DNA of 64,000 bases from Candidatus Aalborgicola lynettensis (GCA_016719405.1 JADJZE010000021.1:496001-560000), one strand, 5' to 3'; numbered from the stretch's first letter, positions 18,184-26,417 are shown. The notes: generated from the sequence alone by a model not told the origin. A program made the numbers and translations.

Positions 18184-18430
18184 ATCGTGTTGCCTTTCTC
18201 GCGCTGATGATTCGAATGCCGTTGCGCCGTTCAGTATGGACTACTACCAAGAGACGCGTCTTGTTTGAGACTCCGTAAGTTCGACTTCGATCTTCGAATT
18301 CGCTGTGATCAGTGTCGGAAAATGTCAGTGCCCGTCCATCGCCAAAGACGCTAACCGCTTCGTCGAACGATACACCGTGTTTTGACAAATTGCTTGCAGC
18401 CTTTTGATCGTCCCATTCAAAATTGAACAT
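18155..18430 (-). CDS. brnT: BrnT-type ribonuclease toxin, cassette 1
   Basis: A 91-residue BrnT: FNFEWDDQKAASNLSKHGVSF at the start (in parts), a central acidic DTDHSEFEDRSRTYG and the C-terminal RIISARKATRYEKGIYENG. It begins 17 bases inside the first cassette, right next to the attI side of the integron. First-position cassettes are normally the best expressed from the integron's own promoter. Confidence 0.9.
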   Translation of the reverse strand: MFNFEWDDQKAASNLSKHGVSFDEAVSVFGDGRALTFSDTDHSEFEDRSRTYGVSNKTRLLVVVHTERRNGIRIISARKATRYEKGIYENG

Positions 18431-18446
18431 GCGAATTACCCGAAGG

Positions 18447-18731
18447 GTTTAACGTGTTATGGGCTGCAAACCCGTCTGTTGAACAACACCTTCACGCTTC
18501 ATAGCTGCTCCCCCGTTTATCATGTAAGTGACTGATTTTTAAACAAATTTCTACTACCCATGCTAATTCTAGTCCACGAAAATCGAGCCAAAGTCGTCGA
18601 ATCTGCTGACCAACACATTGGGTTGCTGACCAACAAAGTTTGACCCATTCACTCAAGCACTTGATTACATTGGGGAATTCTGAAATACCGTACTCATAAG
18701 CACTACCAACAGAACCCACAAAGTCGCCGCC
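18447..18731 (-). other. attI/promoter region between intI remnant and first cassette
   Basis: The R' box GTTAAAC (18453-18447, minus strand) marks the junction between the recipient site and cassette 1. The roughly 280 bases up to the intI remnant should contain attI and the cassette promoter, by analogy with other integrons. I cannot pick out the promoter boxes with confidence. No gene is supportable here; the minus-strand open frame across it is antisense to intI. Confidence 0.55.
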
Positions 18732-18990
18732 GTGGCTACGCCGCCATTGCGGGCTACGCGTTTGCTGGACCAACTCCGTGAGCGGCTGAGTTACATGCAT
18801 TACAGCCTGCGCACCGCGTAAACCCATGTCTACTGGGTACGCTGGTTTATCCGGTTCAGCGGGCTGCGCCATCCTCGGGAAATGGGGCAGTCCAAGTAGA
18901 GACCTTTTTGGCCAATGTTGGCCAACGCGCGCAAAGTGGCTGTCTCTACCCACAGGCACCCCCGCAGCGCCACCGCCGTGCCGGTTGGAT
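18732..18990 (+). pseudogene. intI: Integron integrase intI, N-terminal fragment
   Basis: The plus strand reads ATPPLRATRLLDQLRERLSY, then MHYSLRTA, a stop, then THVYWVRWFIRFSGLRHPREMGQ, a frame slip, and MLANARKVAVSTHRH. This is the N-terminal SAM-like domain of IntI. It has an in-frame TAA at 18818-18820 and a TAG at 18897-18899 caused by a missing base that is compensated about 20 bases later. The rest, including the catalytic tyrosine domain, is gone. The fragment stops just before a dispersed stem-loop repeat. Confidence 0.85.
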
Positions 18991-19017
18991 CATGCGATTT
19001 TCAACAAAATAGGCTGC

Positions 19018-19060
19018 TTGCGCGCGTCCAGCATGCGCAAACAGCTATAAATAACATAGC
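19018..19060 (+). repeat. Double stem-loop dispersed repeat (family 1)
   Basis: A first imperfect stem ttgcgcgcg...atgcgcaa is followed by a second, gctat...atagc. It lies directly after the truncated intI. Confidence 0.75.
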
Positions 19061-19192
19061 GGTACACGCCACCACCTGGCAGAACTGTGGCCCAGCCCCT
19101 TTCCGGGTTTGCTCACGGTGCCTGGATATGACCATAGCCGCGCCATACTCAGCCCTTCGCCCCAGGGGGGGGCGCGGCAACAAGGAGCATGC

Positions 19193-19801
19193 GTGTTATC
19201 TGCAAGTGACCAGTGGTTTGACGAGGCCTACTACCAGCGCTACTACTTCGACAAGAAAACCAGCGTGGCCGACCCCGGCCATGTGCAGCGGCTGGGTGAT
19301 TTTGTGTGCAGCTACCTTCAATTTTTGCGCGTGCCGGTCAGGCGCGTGCTCGACGTGGGCTGCGGCATTGGCCTGTGGCGCGAGGCGCTCTCCAAACATT
19401 TTCCCAACGCGCAATACAACGGGCTGGAGTACAGCGAATACCTGTGCCAGCGCTACGGCTGGGAACGCGGGTCGGTGGTCAACTACCGCAGCGCCGAGCC
19501 GTTTGACCTGGTGATTTGCCAGGGTGTGCTGCCCTACCTGAGTGCGGCCGACCTGCAGACCGCGCTGCACAACCTGGGCACCTTGTGCAAAGGCGCACTC
19601 TACGTGGAGGCGGTGGCCCGCGAGGACTACGAGCAGGGCACCATCGACGAAGACCTGACCGACCCGCGCCTGTTCCGCCACCGTGCGGCGCTGTACCGGC
19701 GCGGCCTCTCCCATGGCTTTATTGAGCTGGGCGGCGGCGTGTGGCTGAGCCGCAAGGCCGAGGTGCCACTGTTTGCGCTGGAATGTGTGGGTGGGTTTTG
19801 A
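19193..19801 (+). CDS. Class I SAM-dependent methyltransferase
   Basis: The product has a SAM-binding motif I (VRRVLDVGCGIGLWREAL) and a motif IV-like DLVICQGVLPYL, giving a small class I methyltransferase of 202 residues. The GTG at 19193 is chosen because AAGGAG lies 5 bases before it. Upstream ATGs would take in integron debris. The substrate is not evident. The gene is isolated between the integron remnant and a non-coding stretch. Confidence 0.85.
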   Translation: MLSASDQWFDEAYYQRYYFDKKTSVADPGHVQRLGDFVCSYLQFLRVPVRRVLDVGCGIGLWREALSKHFPNAQYNGLEYSEYLCQRYGWERGSVVNYRSAEPFDLVICQGVLPYLSAADLQTALHNLGTLCKGALYVEAVAREDYEQGTIDEDLTDPRLFRHRAALYRRGLSHGFIELGGGVWLSRKAEVPLFALECVGGF

Positions 19802-19861
19802 GGGCGGGCGGCAATGGCTACAAAAATGGCAGCAAAAATGTAATTTCAGCGTTCATAAACC

Positions 19862-20090
19862 TGTGGATAGATTGATAACAACTGGCTGCTTATCCACAGG
19901 TTACGTTCAGTCGCAAAACTTGTTCATCCGGCTGCTACACCAGAGAAGCACACTCACGCACAGGCGTTGATAGCTGGCAAGTGCCTGATCTGTATGCGAT
20001 TTAAGGACTTGTCCACAGAAAACTTCAAATACCTATTACTACTACTACTTTAAATAAGAAAGACATAGAGATAGTCAGGGATAACTTCGG
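19862..20090 (-). promoter_or_regulatory. Origin-like cluster: DnaA boxes, (TAG)n trio and AT-rich segment (copy A)
   Basis: A perfect DnaA box TTATCCACA lies at 19890-19898, with near-boxes at 19862 (TGTGGATAG) and 20009 (TTGTCCACA). On the minus strand an AT-rich stretch leads into GTAGTAGTAGTAATAGG (20027-20045), which is followed by the 20009 box. A related sequence in opposite orientation lies at 26418-26615. The 300-base gap 19802-20100 holds no gene. Confidence 0.45.
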
Positions 20091-20100
20091 CAGCCAAAAT

Positions 20101-20610
20101 TTAGAGCGCTTTGCGCCGCAAAATCATCTTCTCCTGGGTCAACACCACTTCAAAACGCGACAAAAAACTTTGCCCCAGCAGCGCATCGTCCACCTTGCCA
20201 CCGACCAGCCCCACGCCAACCCGCACGCTGGAAACCTGTACCGGCCCCAGTGCGACCGGTACGCCTGAAACAACATGCCCCGGTAAATCGCCATTGGCCG
20301 TTTTGAACACTGTGGGCACCCCTGCGGCGATGCCCGCCGCGCGCGCGAGCGGTTCGCTCACCGTAACCAACGATGCTCCGGTGTCCACCATAAACTGAAC
20401 CGGCTGCCCGTTGACCATGCCGGCTGCGTAAAAGTGGCCGTCCCGCGCCTTGGGAATCACCAAATCACCACTGGCGGTGATGACCACCGGCTTGGGCTTG
20501 AGGTAGTGGGTCATGGCGGCATACAGCACGCCCATGACCAGCAGCCAGAAGGCTACGATGGCCAAGGGCCACCATCGCTGGAGCGTGCTGCGGTGGTCAT
20601 CTGTATGCAT
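20101..20610 (-). CDS. Membrane-anchored retropepsin-like aspartic protease (clan AA)
   Basis: This 169-residue protein has one N-terminal membrane helix (about 14-33) and a single-domain aspartic protease fold with the catalytic motif FMVDTGASLVTV and the flap/second-half signature DDALLGQSFLSRFEVVL. It matches the clan AA group TIGR02281, whose substrates are unknown. The active domain should face the periplasm. Monocistronic. Confidence 0.88.
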   Translation of the reverse strand: MHTDDHRSTLQRWWPLAIVAFWLLVMGVLYAAMTHYLKPKPVVITASGDLVIPKARDGHFYAAGMVNGQPVQFMVDTGASLVTVSEPLARAAGIAAGVPTVFKTANGDLPGHVVSGVPVALGPVQVSSVRVGVGLVGGKVDDALLGQSFLSRFEVVLTQEKMILRRKAL

Positions 20611-20782
20611 GGCGTATTCTCAAGTTGGGGCGGGCCGTCCAAATGCGGAAGCGGCCTGTTGCGGCGGTGGCGTGGGGTACTGGGCGGACTATAGCCGGGC
20701 GCCCTGTGAATCCACCCCGCAAGCGTCTACGGCACAGGCGCCGCCGCGTGCTTGCTCCGATCTGCGGGGCATGTTTTATGCC

Positions 20783-20827
20783 CTTTGCGCACGCCAGACG
20801 TGCGCAGCCAGCTATACAATTCATAGC
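20783..20827 (+). repeat. Double stem-loop dispersed repeat (family 1), abutting the aroG start codon
   Basis: Stem 1 tttgcgcacg...cgtgcgca is followed by stem 2 gctat...atagc, which ends two bases before the aroG ATG. The unit therefore occupies the whole leader and ribosome-binding region. Confidence 0.8.
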
Positions 20828-20829
20828 AT

Positions 20830-21894
20830 ATGAAAACCGAACTCACCACCCTGGACACCACCCGCATCGACGACACCCGCATTGCCGCGGTGCGCCCCCT
20901 CATCACCCCCGCGCTCCTGGAAGAAAAGCTGCCCGTGCCCGATGCCGCCCAGGCGCTGGTGGAGCACAGCCGCGCCGCCATCTCGCGCGTGCTGCACGGG
21001 CAAGACGACCGACTCATCGTGGTAGTGGGGCCCTGCTCCATTCACGACCACGACCAGGCGCTGGAATACGCCCGCCAGTTGAAGGTGCAGGCCGATGCCC
21101 TCAAGGAGGATCTGCTGGTGGTGATGCGCGTCTATTTTGAAAAACCCCGCACCACCGTGGGCTGGAAGGGCTATATCAACGACCCGCACCTGGACGGCAG
21201 CTTTGCCATCAACGAAGGGCTGGAGATGGCCCGGCGGCTGCTGCTGGATGTACTGGACGTGGGCCTGCCCGTGGGCACCGAATTTCTGGATTTGCTGTCG
21301 CCCCAGTTCATTAGCGAATTGGTCAGCTGGGGCGCCATTGGCGCGCGCACCACCGAGAGCCAGAGCCACCGCCAGTTGGCCAGCGGCCTTTCGTGCCCGG
21401 TGGGTTTCAAGAACGGCACCGATGGCGGCATCAAGGTCGCTACCGACGCCATTCAGGCCGCACAGGCACCCCACGCTTTCATGGGTATGACCAAGATGGG
21501 CCAGACCGCCATTTTTGAGACCCGCGGCAACGCCGACTGCCATGTCATTTTGCGCGGTGGCAAGGCCACCAATTACGCCAAGGCCGATGTGGATGCCGCC
21601 TGCAGCCTGCTCAAGGCAGCGGGCCTGCGCGAACAGGTGATGATTGATGTGAGCCACGCCAACAGCAGCAAACAACATGCGCGCCAGATCGTGGTGGCGG
21701 CTGAGGTGGCCCAGCAGATTGCGGCAGGCGACACGCGCATCACCGGCATCATGATCGAAAGCCACCTGCAAGAGGGCCGCCAGGACATCTGCCCCGGTGT
21801 GCCGCTCAAGCACGGTGTGTCGGTAACGGACGCCTGCATCAGCATGGAACAAACGGGGCAACTGGCGGCGGCCGTGCGCGCGCGGCGGGTGTAA
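20830..21894 (+). CDS. aroG: 3-deoxy-7-phosphoheptulonate synthase (class I)
   Basis: The 354-residue product is the AroG/F/H type. It has LIVVVGPCSIHDHDQALEYA, MRVYFEKPRTTVGWKGYIND, ISDLxSWGAIGARTTESQSHR and DVSHANSSKQ, which supply the metal and phosphoenolpyruvate ligands. It condenses PEP and erythrose-4-phosphate, the first step of aromatic amino-acid synthesis. I cannot tell which amino acid inhibits it. No clear Shine-Dalgarno is visible, because a stem-loop repeat ends two bases before the ATG. Confidence 0.95.
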   Translation: MKTELTTLDTTRIDDTRIAAVRPLITPALLEEKLPVPDAAQALVEHSRAAISRVLHGQDDRLIVVVGPCSIHDHDQALEYARQLKVQADALKEDLLVVMRVYFEKPRTTVGWKGYINDPHLDGSFAINEGLEMARRLLLDVLDVGLPVGTEFLDLLSPQFISELVSWGAIGARTTESQSHRQLASGLSCPVGFKNGTDGGIKVATDAIQAAQAPHAFMGMTKMGQTAIFETRGNADCHVILRGGKATNYAKADVDAACSLLKAAGLREQVMIDVSHANSSKQHARQIVVAAEVAQQIAAGDTRITGIMIESHLQEGRQDICPGVPLKHGVSVTDACISMEQTGQLAAAVRARRV

Positions 21895-21897
21895 AGT

Positions 21898-22194
21898 GTG
21901 ACCATGCAACCCACAGTCACCCGCACCCAACTGCACGCTCCACAGCAAGCGGCAGATTTGGCCTTGGTTAACGTAGGGGGTTGTGGGTCGCAGCACGGGC
22001 TATCCAGGATTGACCTTACCAGTATTGACGGCGTCGACTTTGTGGATTGTTATACGCGGCGCATGGTCGTAGAGATCGACGGAATTGCGCTGCGTTTTAT
22101 CGCCCTGGAAGACTTCAAAGCCAACAAAAAATCGGTTGGTCGCTATCAAGATTTGGCGGATCTCGAAACGCTGGCGCGACTGACCAAGTCATGA
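21898..22194 (+). pseudogene. Fragment of a nucleotidyltransferase-like protein
   Basis: The C-terminal part (TSIDGVDFVDCYTRRM, EIDGIALRFIALEDFKANKKSVGRYQDLADLETL, in parts) resembles the end of the small nucleotidyltransferase-like proteins seen in AbiEii/MenT-type TA systems. The first 40 residues look unrelated and the catalytic GSxxxD region is missing. It sits between aroG and the amidotransferase and overlaps the latter's ATG by four bases, so it could still influence that gene's translation. Confidence 0.5.
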
Positions 22195-22913
22195 AACTCT
22201 GTATTCTGGACAACGACATTCTGGAAGGCCAGCTGGCGCAGGACTACACCAGCTTTGGCACCCTGTTCATGCGCCTGTTTGAGCGAGTGGGGGCCAACTG
22301 GCACATGGAGGTATTCAACACCCCGTTGGGGCAGTACCCCGCATCGTTTGACGACTTTGACGCCGTGCTGCTGACCGGCAGCCGGGCCGATTCGTTCTCC
22401 AGCGAGCCCTGGGTGGTGGAGTTGCGCCGCCGTGTGACGCTGCTGCTGCAGGCGCGTAAAAAGATGGTCGGCGTGTGTTTTGGCCACCAGCTGATTGCGC
22501 TGTGCCTGGGGGCCCCGGTGGGCCGGGCCCCCCAGGGTTGGGGCGCCGGGTGCATGACCTACGACTGGCACCGCACCGACCTGCCGCACTGTGCCGAGCG
22601 CACCGAGATTGCCCTCTTGGCCAGCCACCAGGACCAGGTGCACGCGCTGCCCCCGGGCGCCACGCTGGTGGCCAGCAACGACTTTTGCCCGGTGGCGGCG
22701 TTTACGGTGGACGATGCGGTGTTTTGCATTCAACCCCACCCCGAGTTTGAAGTGGGCTTGAGCGCCTACCTGATCAACAAGCGGCGCGACATGCTGGGCG
22801 AAGAAAAGCACAGCGCCAGCCTGAACAGTCTGGTGCACGGCCACGAGGGCGAACACATTGCGCGCATGATGGTGGCGTTTATCGAAGGCGCAGACCCCAC
22901 CAACCCCCACTGA
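22191..22913 (+). CDS. Class I glutamine amidotransferase-like protein
   Basis: The 240-residue protein carries the GATase triad: nucleophilic Cys in VGVCFGHQLIALCLG and the His/Glu pair in FCIQPHPEFEVG. It is a stand-alone GMP synthase-like amidotransferase similar to PuuD/YfeJ proteins. The physiological substrate is unknown. It precedes an Lrp/AsnC regulator by 4 bases, suggesting an amino-acid-related role and cotranscription. Confidence 0.88.
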   Translation: MKLCILDNDILEGQLAQDYTSFGTLFMRLFERVGANWHMEVFNTPLGQYPASFDDFDAVLLTGSRADSFSSEPWVVELRRRVTLLLQARKKMVGVCFGHQLIALCLGAPVGRAPQGWGAGCMTYDWHRTDLPHCAERTEIALLASHQDQVHALPPGATLVASNDFCPVAAFTVDDAVFCIQPHPEFEVGLSAYLINKRRDMLGEEKHSASLNSLVHGHEGEHIARMMVAFIEGADPTNPH

Positions 22914-22917
22914 AACG

Positions 22918-23415
22918 ATGGGCACCCCCATGAAACTCGACCGCTACGACCAGCAGATTCTGGATATTTTGCAGACCGACGGGCGCATCAACAACCAGGA
23001 CCTGGCCGACCGCATTGGCCTGTCGCCCTCGCCCTGCCTGCGCCGGGTGCGCGCGCTGGAAGAGTCCGGGCTGATTGTGGGCTACCGCGCCTTGCTTAAC
23101 GCCAAACAGCTGGGCTTGTCGCTGATGGCGCTGATTCATATCTCCATGGACCGGCACACGCCCGAGCGCTTTGCCAATTTTGAGGCCTCGGTCAGTGTAT
23201 TGCCCGAAGTGCTGGAGTGCCTGCTGATCACCGGCCAGGACGCCGACTACCAGCTTAAAGTGGCGGTGCGCGACATGGACCATTACCAGGCCCTGTTGCT
23301 CGACAAGGTGACCCGTATTGCCGGTGTCACCGGGGTGCATTCCAGCTTTGTGCTGCGCCAGGTGGTCAGCAAAACCGCACTGCCGGTGGCCATGGGTGAC
23401 CGCAGCGCGGCCTGA
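22918..23415 (+). CDS. Lrp/AsnC-family transcriptional regulator
   Basis: The 165-residue protein has the AsnC-type helix-turn-helix (DILQTDGRINNQDLADRIGLSPSPCLRRV, in parts) and a C-terminal RAM/Lrp ligand domain ending GVTGVHSSFVLRQV. It probably senses an amino acid and controls its neighbours. The ATG at 22930 (MKLDRYD) is an equally likely start and matches the family's usual N-terminus. Confidence 0.92.
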   Translation: MGTPMKLDRYDQQILDILQTDGRINNQDLADRIGLSPSPCLRRVRALEESGLIVGYRALLNAKQLGLSLMALIHISMDRHTPERFANFEASVSVLPEVLECLLITGQDADYQLKVAVRDMDHYQALLLDKVTRIAGVTGVHSSFVLRQVVSKTALPVAMGDRSAA

Positions 23416-23444
23416 CCGATACTGACCGGCCCTGCGCAAACACC

Positions 23445-24251
23445 ATGTGCCTGATCGTTTGGAACTGGCAGCCCGGCAGCGACACACCGTTGCTGTTGCT
23501 GTCCAACCGCGACGAGTTATATGAACGCCCGTGCACGCCCCTGCAGTGGTGGGACGGTGGTGCAGGGGAGGCGGGTAAGGGCAGCATTTTGGCCGGGCGC
23601 GACGTGCAGGGTGGAGGCACCTGGCTGGGCATGGGGCGCAACGGCCGCCTGGCCGCGCTGACTAATTTTCGGCAGGCACAGGCACAACGTACCAATGCAC
23701 CCTCGCGCGGCGAACTGGTCAGCGCGTTTTTGAACAGCTCGCAAGACGCCCCCACGTTTTTGCAGCAGTTGGCCCCCCAGGTGGATGCCTACAACCCCTT
23801 TAACCTGCTGGTGTGCGACGGCCGCCAGCTCATGGGCCTGGAAAGCCGTGGCGCACGCATCGTGGCCCTGCCACCCGGCCTGGGCGGCGTGTCCAACGCC
23901 GGTTTCAACACCCCCTGGCCCAAGCTGATGCGCCTGCAGGATGGATTGTGCGCCGCCTTGGCCCCCAGCGCAGCGCAGCCGAGCGACCCGCAAGCCCTGT
24001 TGACGCTGTTGCACGACCCCACGCTGGCGCCGGATGAAGCCTTGCCCCACACCGGCATGCCGCTGGAACTGGAGCGCGCCCTGTCGGCCATCTTTGTGGC
24101 CACTCCCCGCTACGGCACACGCGCCTGCAGCGTGGTGCAGTTGCAGCGCCACCGCGCGACCTTTGTGGAGCAAACCATTGAGCCCGGTAGCCTGTATATC
24201 CGCCACACCCATATGTCGGGTTTCGGCCTTGATTTATGCGGACAAAAATAG
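23445..24251 (+). CDS. NRDE-family (TANGO2-like) protein
   Basis: The 268-residue protein opens with MCLIVWNWQPGSDTPLLLLSNRDE, the Cys-2 plus NRDE signature (in parts) of the Ntn-hydrolase-like TANGO2/NRDE family. It also has the GGTWLGMGRNGRLAALTNFR block. The function in bacteria is unsettled, with heme or lipid links proposed for relatives. It follows the Lrp gene by 29 bases and may be cotranscribed. Confidence 0.88.
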   Translation: MCLIVWNWQPGSDTPLLLLSNRDELYERPCTPLQWWDGGAGEAGKGSILAGRDVQGGGTWLGMGRNGRLAALTNFRQAQAQRTNAPSRGELVSAFLNSSQDAPTFLQQLAPQVDAYNPFNLLVCDGRQLMGLESRGARIVALPPGLGGVSNAGFNTPWPKLMRLQDGLCAALAPSAAQPSDPQALLTLLHDPTLAPDEALPHTGMPLELERALSAIFVATPRYGTRACSVVQLQRHRATFVEQTIEPGSLYIRHTHMSGFGLDLCGQK

Positions 24252-24252
24252 G

Positions 24253-24298
24253 CTTTTGCGCACGCCTGTCAAGCGCAAGCAGCTATGAAAATTATAGC
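24253..24298 (+). repeat. Double stem-loop dispersed repeat (family 1)
   Basis: cttttgcgcacg...gcgcaag followed by gctatgaaaattatagc. It sits between the convergent NRDE gene and minE, where it may also act as a transcription end. Confidence 0.8.
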
Positions 24299-24326
24299 GT
24301 TTATAAAAACGGCTGCGACCACGCGT

Positions 24327-24590
24327 TTATCGCGCGTCGGGCAGTTCGATTTTGACTTCCAGCGTTTCCAGGTTGTCCTGGCGGCCCTGAATGACCTTGA
24401 TGTCACCGGGATTGATCTTGACGTATTTGCTGATGACGGCCACCAGCTCGCGCTGCAGTTCGGGCAGGTAGTCGGGCACGGACGCATTGCGCCCCGAACG
24501 CTCGTGGGCCAACAGAATCGACAAGCGTTCCTTGGCCACGTTGGCGGTGGTTTTTTTCTCGCCCAGAAAGAAAGAAAGCAAGGAGGCCAT
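24327..24590 (-). CDS. minE: Cell division topological specificity factor MinE
   Basis: The 87-residue protein has the MinE anti-MinCD helix region (NVAKERLSILLAHER) and the C-terminal topological-specificity domain (LQRELVAVISKYV, then VEIELP-like end). It stimulates MinD ATPase and drives pole-to-pole oscillation. It follows minD by 3 bases in the minCDE operon. Confidence 0.96.
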   Translation of the reverse strand: MASLLSFFLGEKKTTANVAKERLSILLAHERSGRNASVPDYLPELQRELVAVISKYVKINPGDIKVIQGRQDNLETLEVKIELPDAR

Positions 24591-24593
24591 GGC

Positions 24594-25409
24594 TTACTTG
24601 CCTCCGAACAGGCGTTTGAGCAGACCTTGCTTGGGGGCGTCGATAAAACGCAGGGGCTTGTCCTTGCCCAAAAAGCGCTCAATGACGTCTTTGTACGCTT
24701 CCGATACGTCACTGCCTTGCATATGCACCGCCGGTACACCCTGGTTGGATGCCTGCAGCACCGATTCGCTCTCCGGAATGACACCAATGAGTTTGATGCG
24801 CAAAATGTCCTGGATGTCGTCCAGCGACAGCATTTGCCCCTGGTCCACACGGGCCGGGTTGTAACGCGTGATGAGTAAATGCTCTTTAATGGGATCGGCA
24901 CCGGTCATGGCGCGCCGGGTTTTGCTGGCCAGCATGCCCAAAATGCGGTCAGAGTCGCGCACCGACGACACCTCGGGGTTGGTCACCACCAGGGCTTCGT
25001 CGGCAAAGTGCATGGCCATCAGGGCCCCGGTTTCGATGCCGGCGGGCGAGTCACACACAATGTACTCAAAGTCCATGGCGGCCAGGTCGGTCAGCACTTT
25101 TTCCACGCCGTCTTGCGTCAGTGCATCCTTGTCGCGGGTTTGCGAGGCCGCCAGCACGTACAGGTTGTCGCACTGCTTGTCCTTGATGAGGGCCTGGTTG
25201 AGGTTGGCCTCGCCATGGATGACGTTGATCAGGTCGTACACCACGCGGCGCTCACAGCCCATGATCAGGTCCAGGTTGCGCAGACCCACATCGAAGTCGA
25301 TCACGGCAGTTTTGTGCCCGCACAAAGCCAGGCCGGTTGCAAAGCTGGCGCTGGTGGTGGTTTTGCCCACACCGCCCTTGCCGGAAGTCACCACTACGAT
25401 TTTTGCCAT
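24594..25409 (-). CDS. minD: Septum site-determining ATPase MinD
   Basis: The 271-residue protein has the deviant Walker A motif (VVTSGKGGVGKTTTSA), IDFDVGLRNLDL and the C-terminal amphipathic helix (GLLKRLFGGK) used for membrane binding. MinD recruits MinC and is released by MinE. The ATG at 25409 begins the Walker A-containing domain. It is the middle gene of minCDE. Confidence 0.97.
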   Translation of the reverse strand: MAKIVVVTSGKGGVGKTTTSASFATGLALCGHKTAVIDFDVGLRNLDLIMGCERRVVYDLINVIHGEANLNQALIKDKQCDNLYVLAASQTRDKDALTQDGVEKVLTDLAAMDFEYIVCDSPAGIETGALMAMHFADEALVVTNPEVSSVRDSDRILGMLASKTRRAMTGADPIKEHLLITRYNPARVDQGQMLSLDDIQDILRIKLIGVIPESESVLQASNQGVPAVHMQGSDVSEAYKDVIERFLGKDKPLRFIDAPKQGLLKRLFGGK

Positions 25410-25460
25410 GGGTAAAGAGTCTTTCAATAGGTAATTCAGTCAGGCGCGGATGGACCGCCG

Positions 25461-26252
25461 TCAGATTTTTAGCGCTTCAATGAGCAATTTGTCCTGCCCA
25501 TCGTTGGAGAGGCGCACCTGCGCGGCCTTGCCTTGCACGTCGGGCGCCAAGGCATTTTCGCTGGTGCGGTAAATACCCGCGATGGAAATCAGCTCCGGCT
25601 CCAGGCACAGCGAAAAAATACGCGCATTGGTGTTGCCACGGGCGCCGGCCATGGCTTTGCCGCGCAAAGGGGCGTAGACGTGGATATTGCCGTCCGCGAC
25701 GACTTCGGCACCCTGGTTGACCATGGCCAACACCACCAAATCGGCGCCCCGGGCGTAAATTTTTTGCCCAGAACGCAGGGGTTTGTCGACCACCATGGTG
25801 ACCGGGCCGGGAACTTCCTTGATGACTTCCTGGATCACCTCGCGGATGACCGGCTCGCTGTTTGGCGGTGGTACGTCACTGGGTGGTCGAGGGCGGTGTA
25901 CTTCTGCCGAGGCTTCGACCAACCCGATTTCACGCGCAGAGGCTGTCCAATGGGCGCTGGCGCCCCGAATGGCAACCGGTACCAGATTGCAACTGCGCAG
26001 TATTTTCAGCAATGGAACCAGATCGGTGGCTGGTGTGCTGGTGTCAAGGTGGGAAAAGTCGACTACCAGCGCGTCATGGTCAAAAAATTCTGGGGTTTCA
26101 CCACCGGCACCAAATTGTTGCGTCAGTTCACTCGCCAAAACGTTCCAGTCGTTTGTTTTGACCAGCAATGTGACCAGTGGCAACTGGGCGCTTTTGATTT
26201 CAAACGAGGTGTGGGGTGGGCCGGAGGAGGGTCCAGCAAGTGAAACAGGCAT
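25461..26252 (-). CDS. minC: Septum site-determining inhibitor MinC
   Basis: The 263-residue product has the N-terminal MinC domain (FEIKSAQLPLVTLLVKTNDW, in parts), a proline-rich linker, and the C-terminal beta-helical MinC domain (RSGQKIYARGADLVVLAMVNQGAEVVADGNIHVY, read in parts). It inhibits FtsZ ring assembly away from mid-cell. The start at 26252 removes an upstream extension that has no family similarity. It heads minCDE. Confidence 0.95.
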   Translation of the reverse strand: MPVSLAGPSSGPPHTSFEIKSAQLPLVTLLVKTNDWNVLASELTQQFGAGGETPEFFDHDALVVDFSHLDTSTPATDLVPLLKILRSCNLVPVAIRGASAHWTASAREIGLVEASAEVHRPRPPSDVPPPNSEPVIREVIQEVIKEVPGPVTMVVDKPLRSGQKIYARGADLVVLAMVNQGAEVVADGNIHVYAPLRGKAMAGARGNTNARIFSLCLEPELISIAGIYRTSENALAPDVQGKAAQVRLSNDGQDKLLIEALKI

Positions 26253-26417
26253 GAGCGGTATAAAAACAGATAACCAGAGCAAAAAACCGGCTGAATTGGG
26301 GTGCAGCCTGTTCTGAATACGCCAAATCTTACTTGATTGAGGCTCTGTGCCCTGGAAAAACGCGCCAGCATTTTGCATATGTGCACAGGATTGTGGGGAT
26401 CCGTTTTTTTGTTCTGA

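Larger units (their letters stand above)
14652..18990. mobile_element. Degenerate chromosomal integron with five toxin-antitoxin-type cassettes
   Basis: A truncated intI pseudogene on the plus strand (18732-18990) faces away from a minus-strand array of five cassettes that end in attC sites at 17906, 17323, 15706, 15150 and 14652. Every cassette holds two small overlapping genes of toxin-antitoxin type. In cassettes 1-4 the R'' box of the attC is the exact reverse complement of the first bases of the same cassette (GTTTAAC/GTTAAAC, ATTTAAC/GTTAAAT, GGCTAAC/GTTAGCC twice). That is expected only if each cassette once recombined as a circle. A shortened group IIC intron sits in the second attC. 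Without a working integrase the array should be frozen. Confidence 0.88.

Noticed and set aside
18492..18959. 155-residue minus-strand open frame near the integron head
   Set aside because: It is the antisense of the intI fragment on the plus strand, which gives recognisable IntI sequence. The minus reading has no family pattern.
14652..18990. CRISPR array
   Set aside because: Repeats here are attC sites of varied sequence and 56-87 bases at irregular spacing with genes between them. No regular repeat-spacer pattern occurs anywhere in the window.
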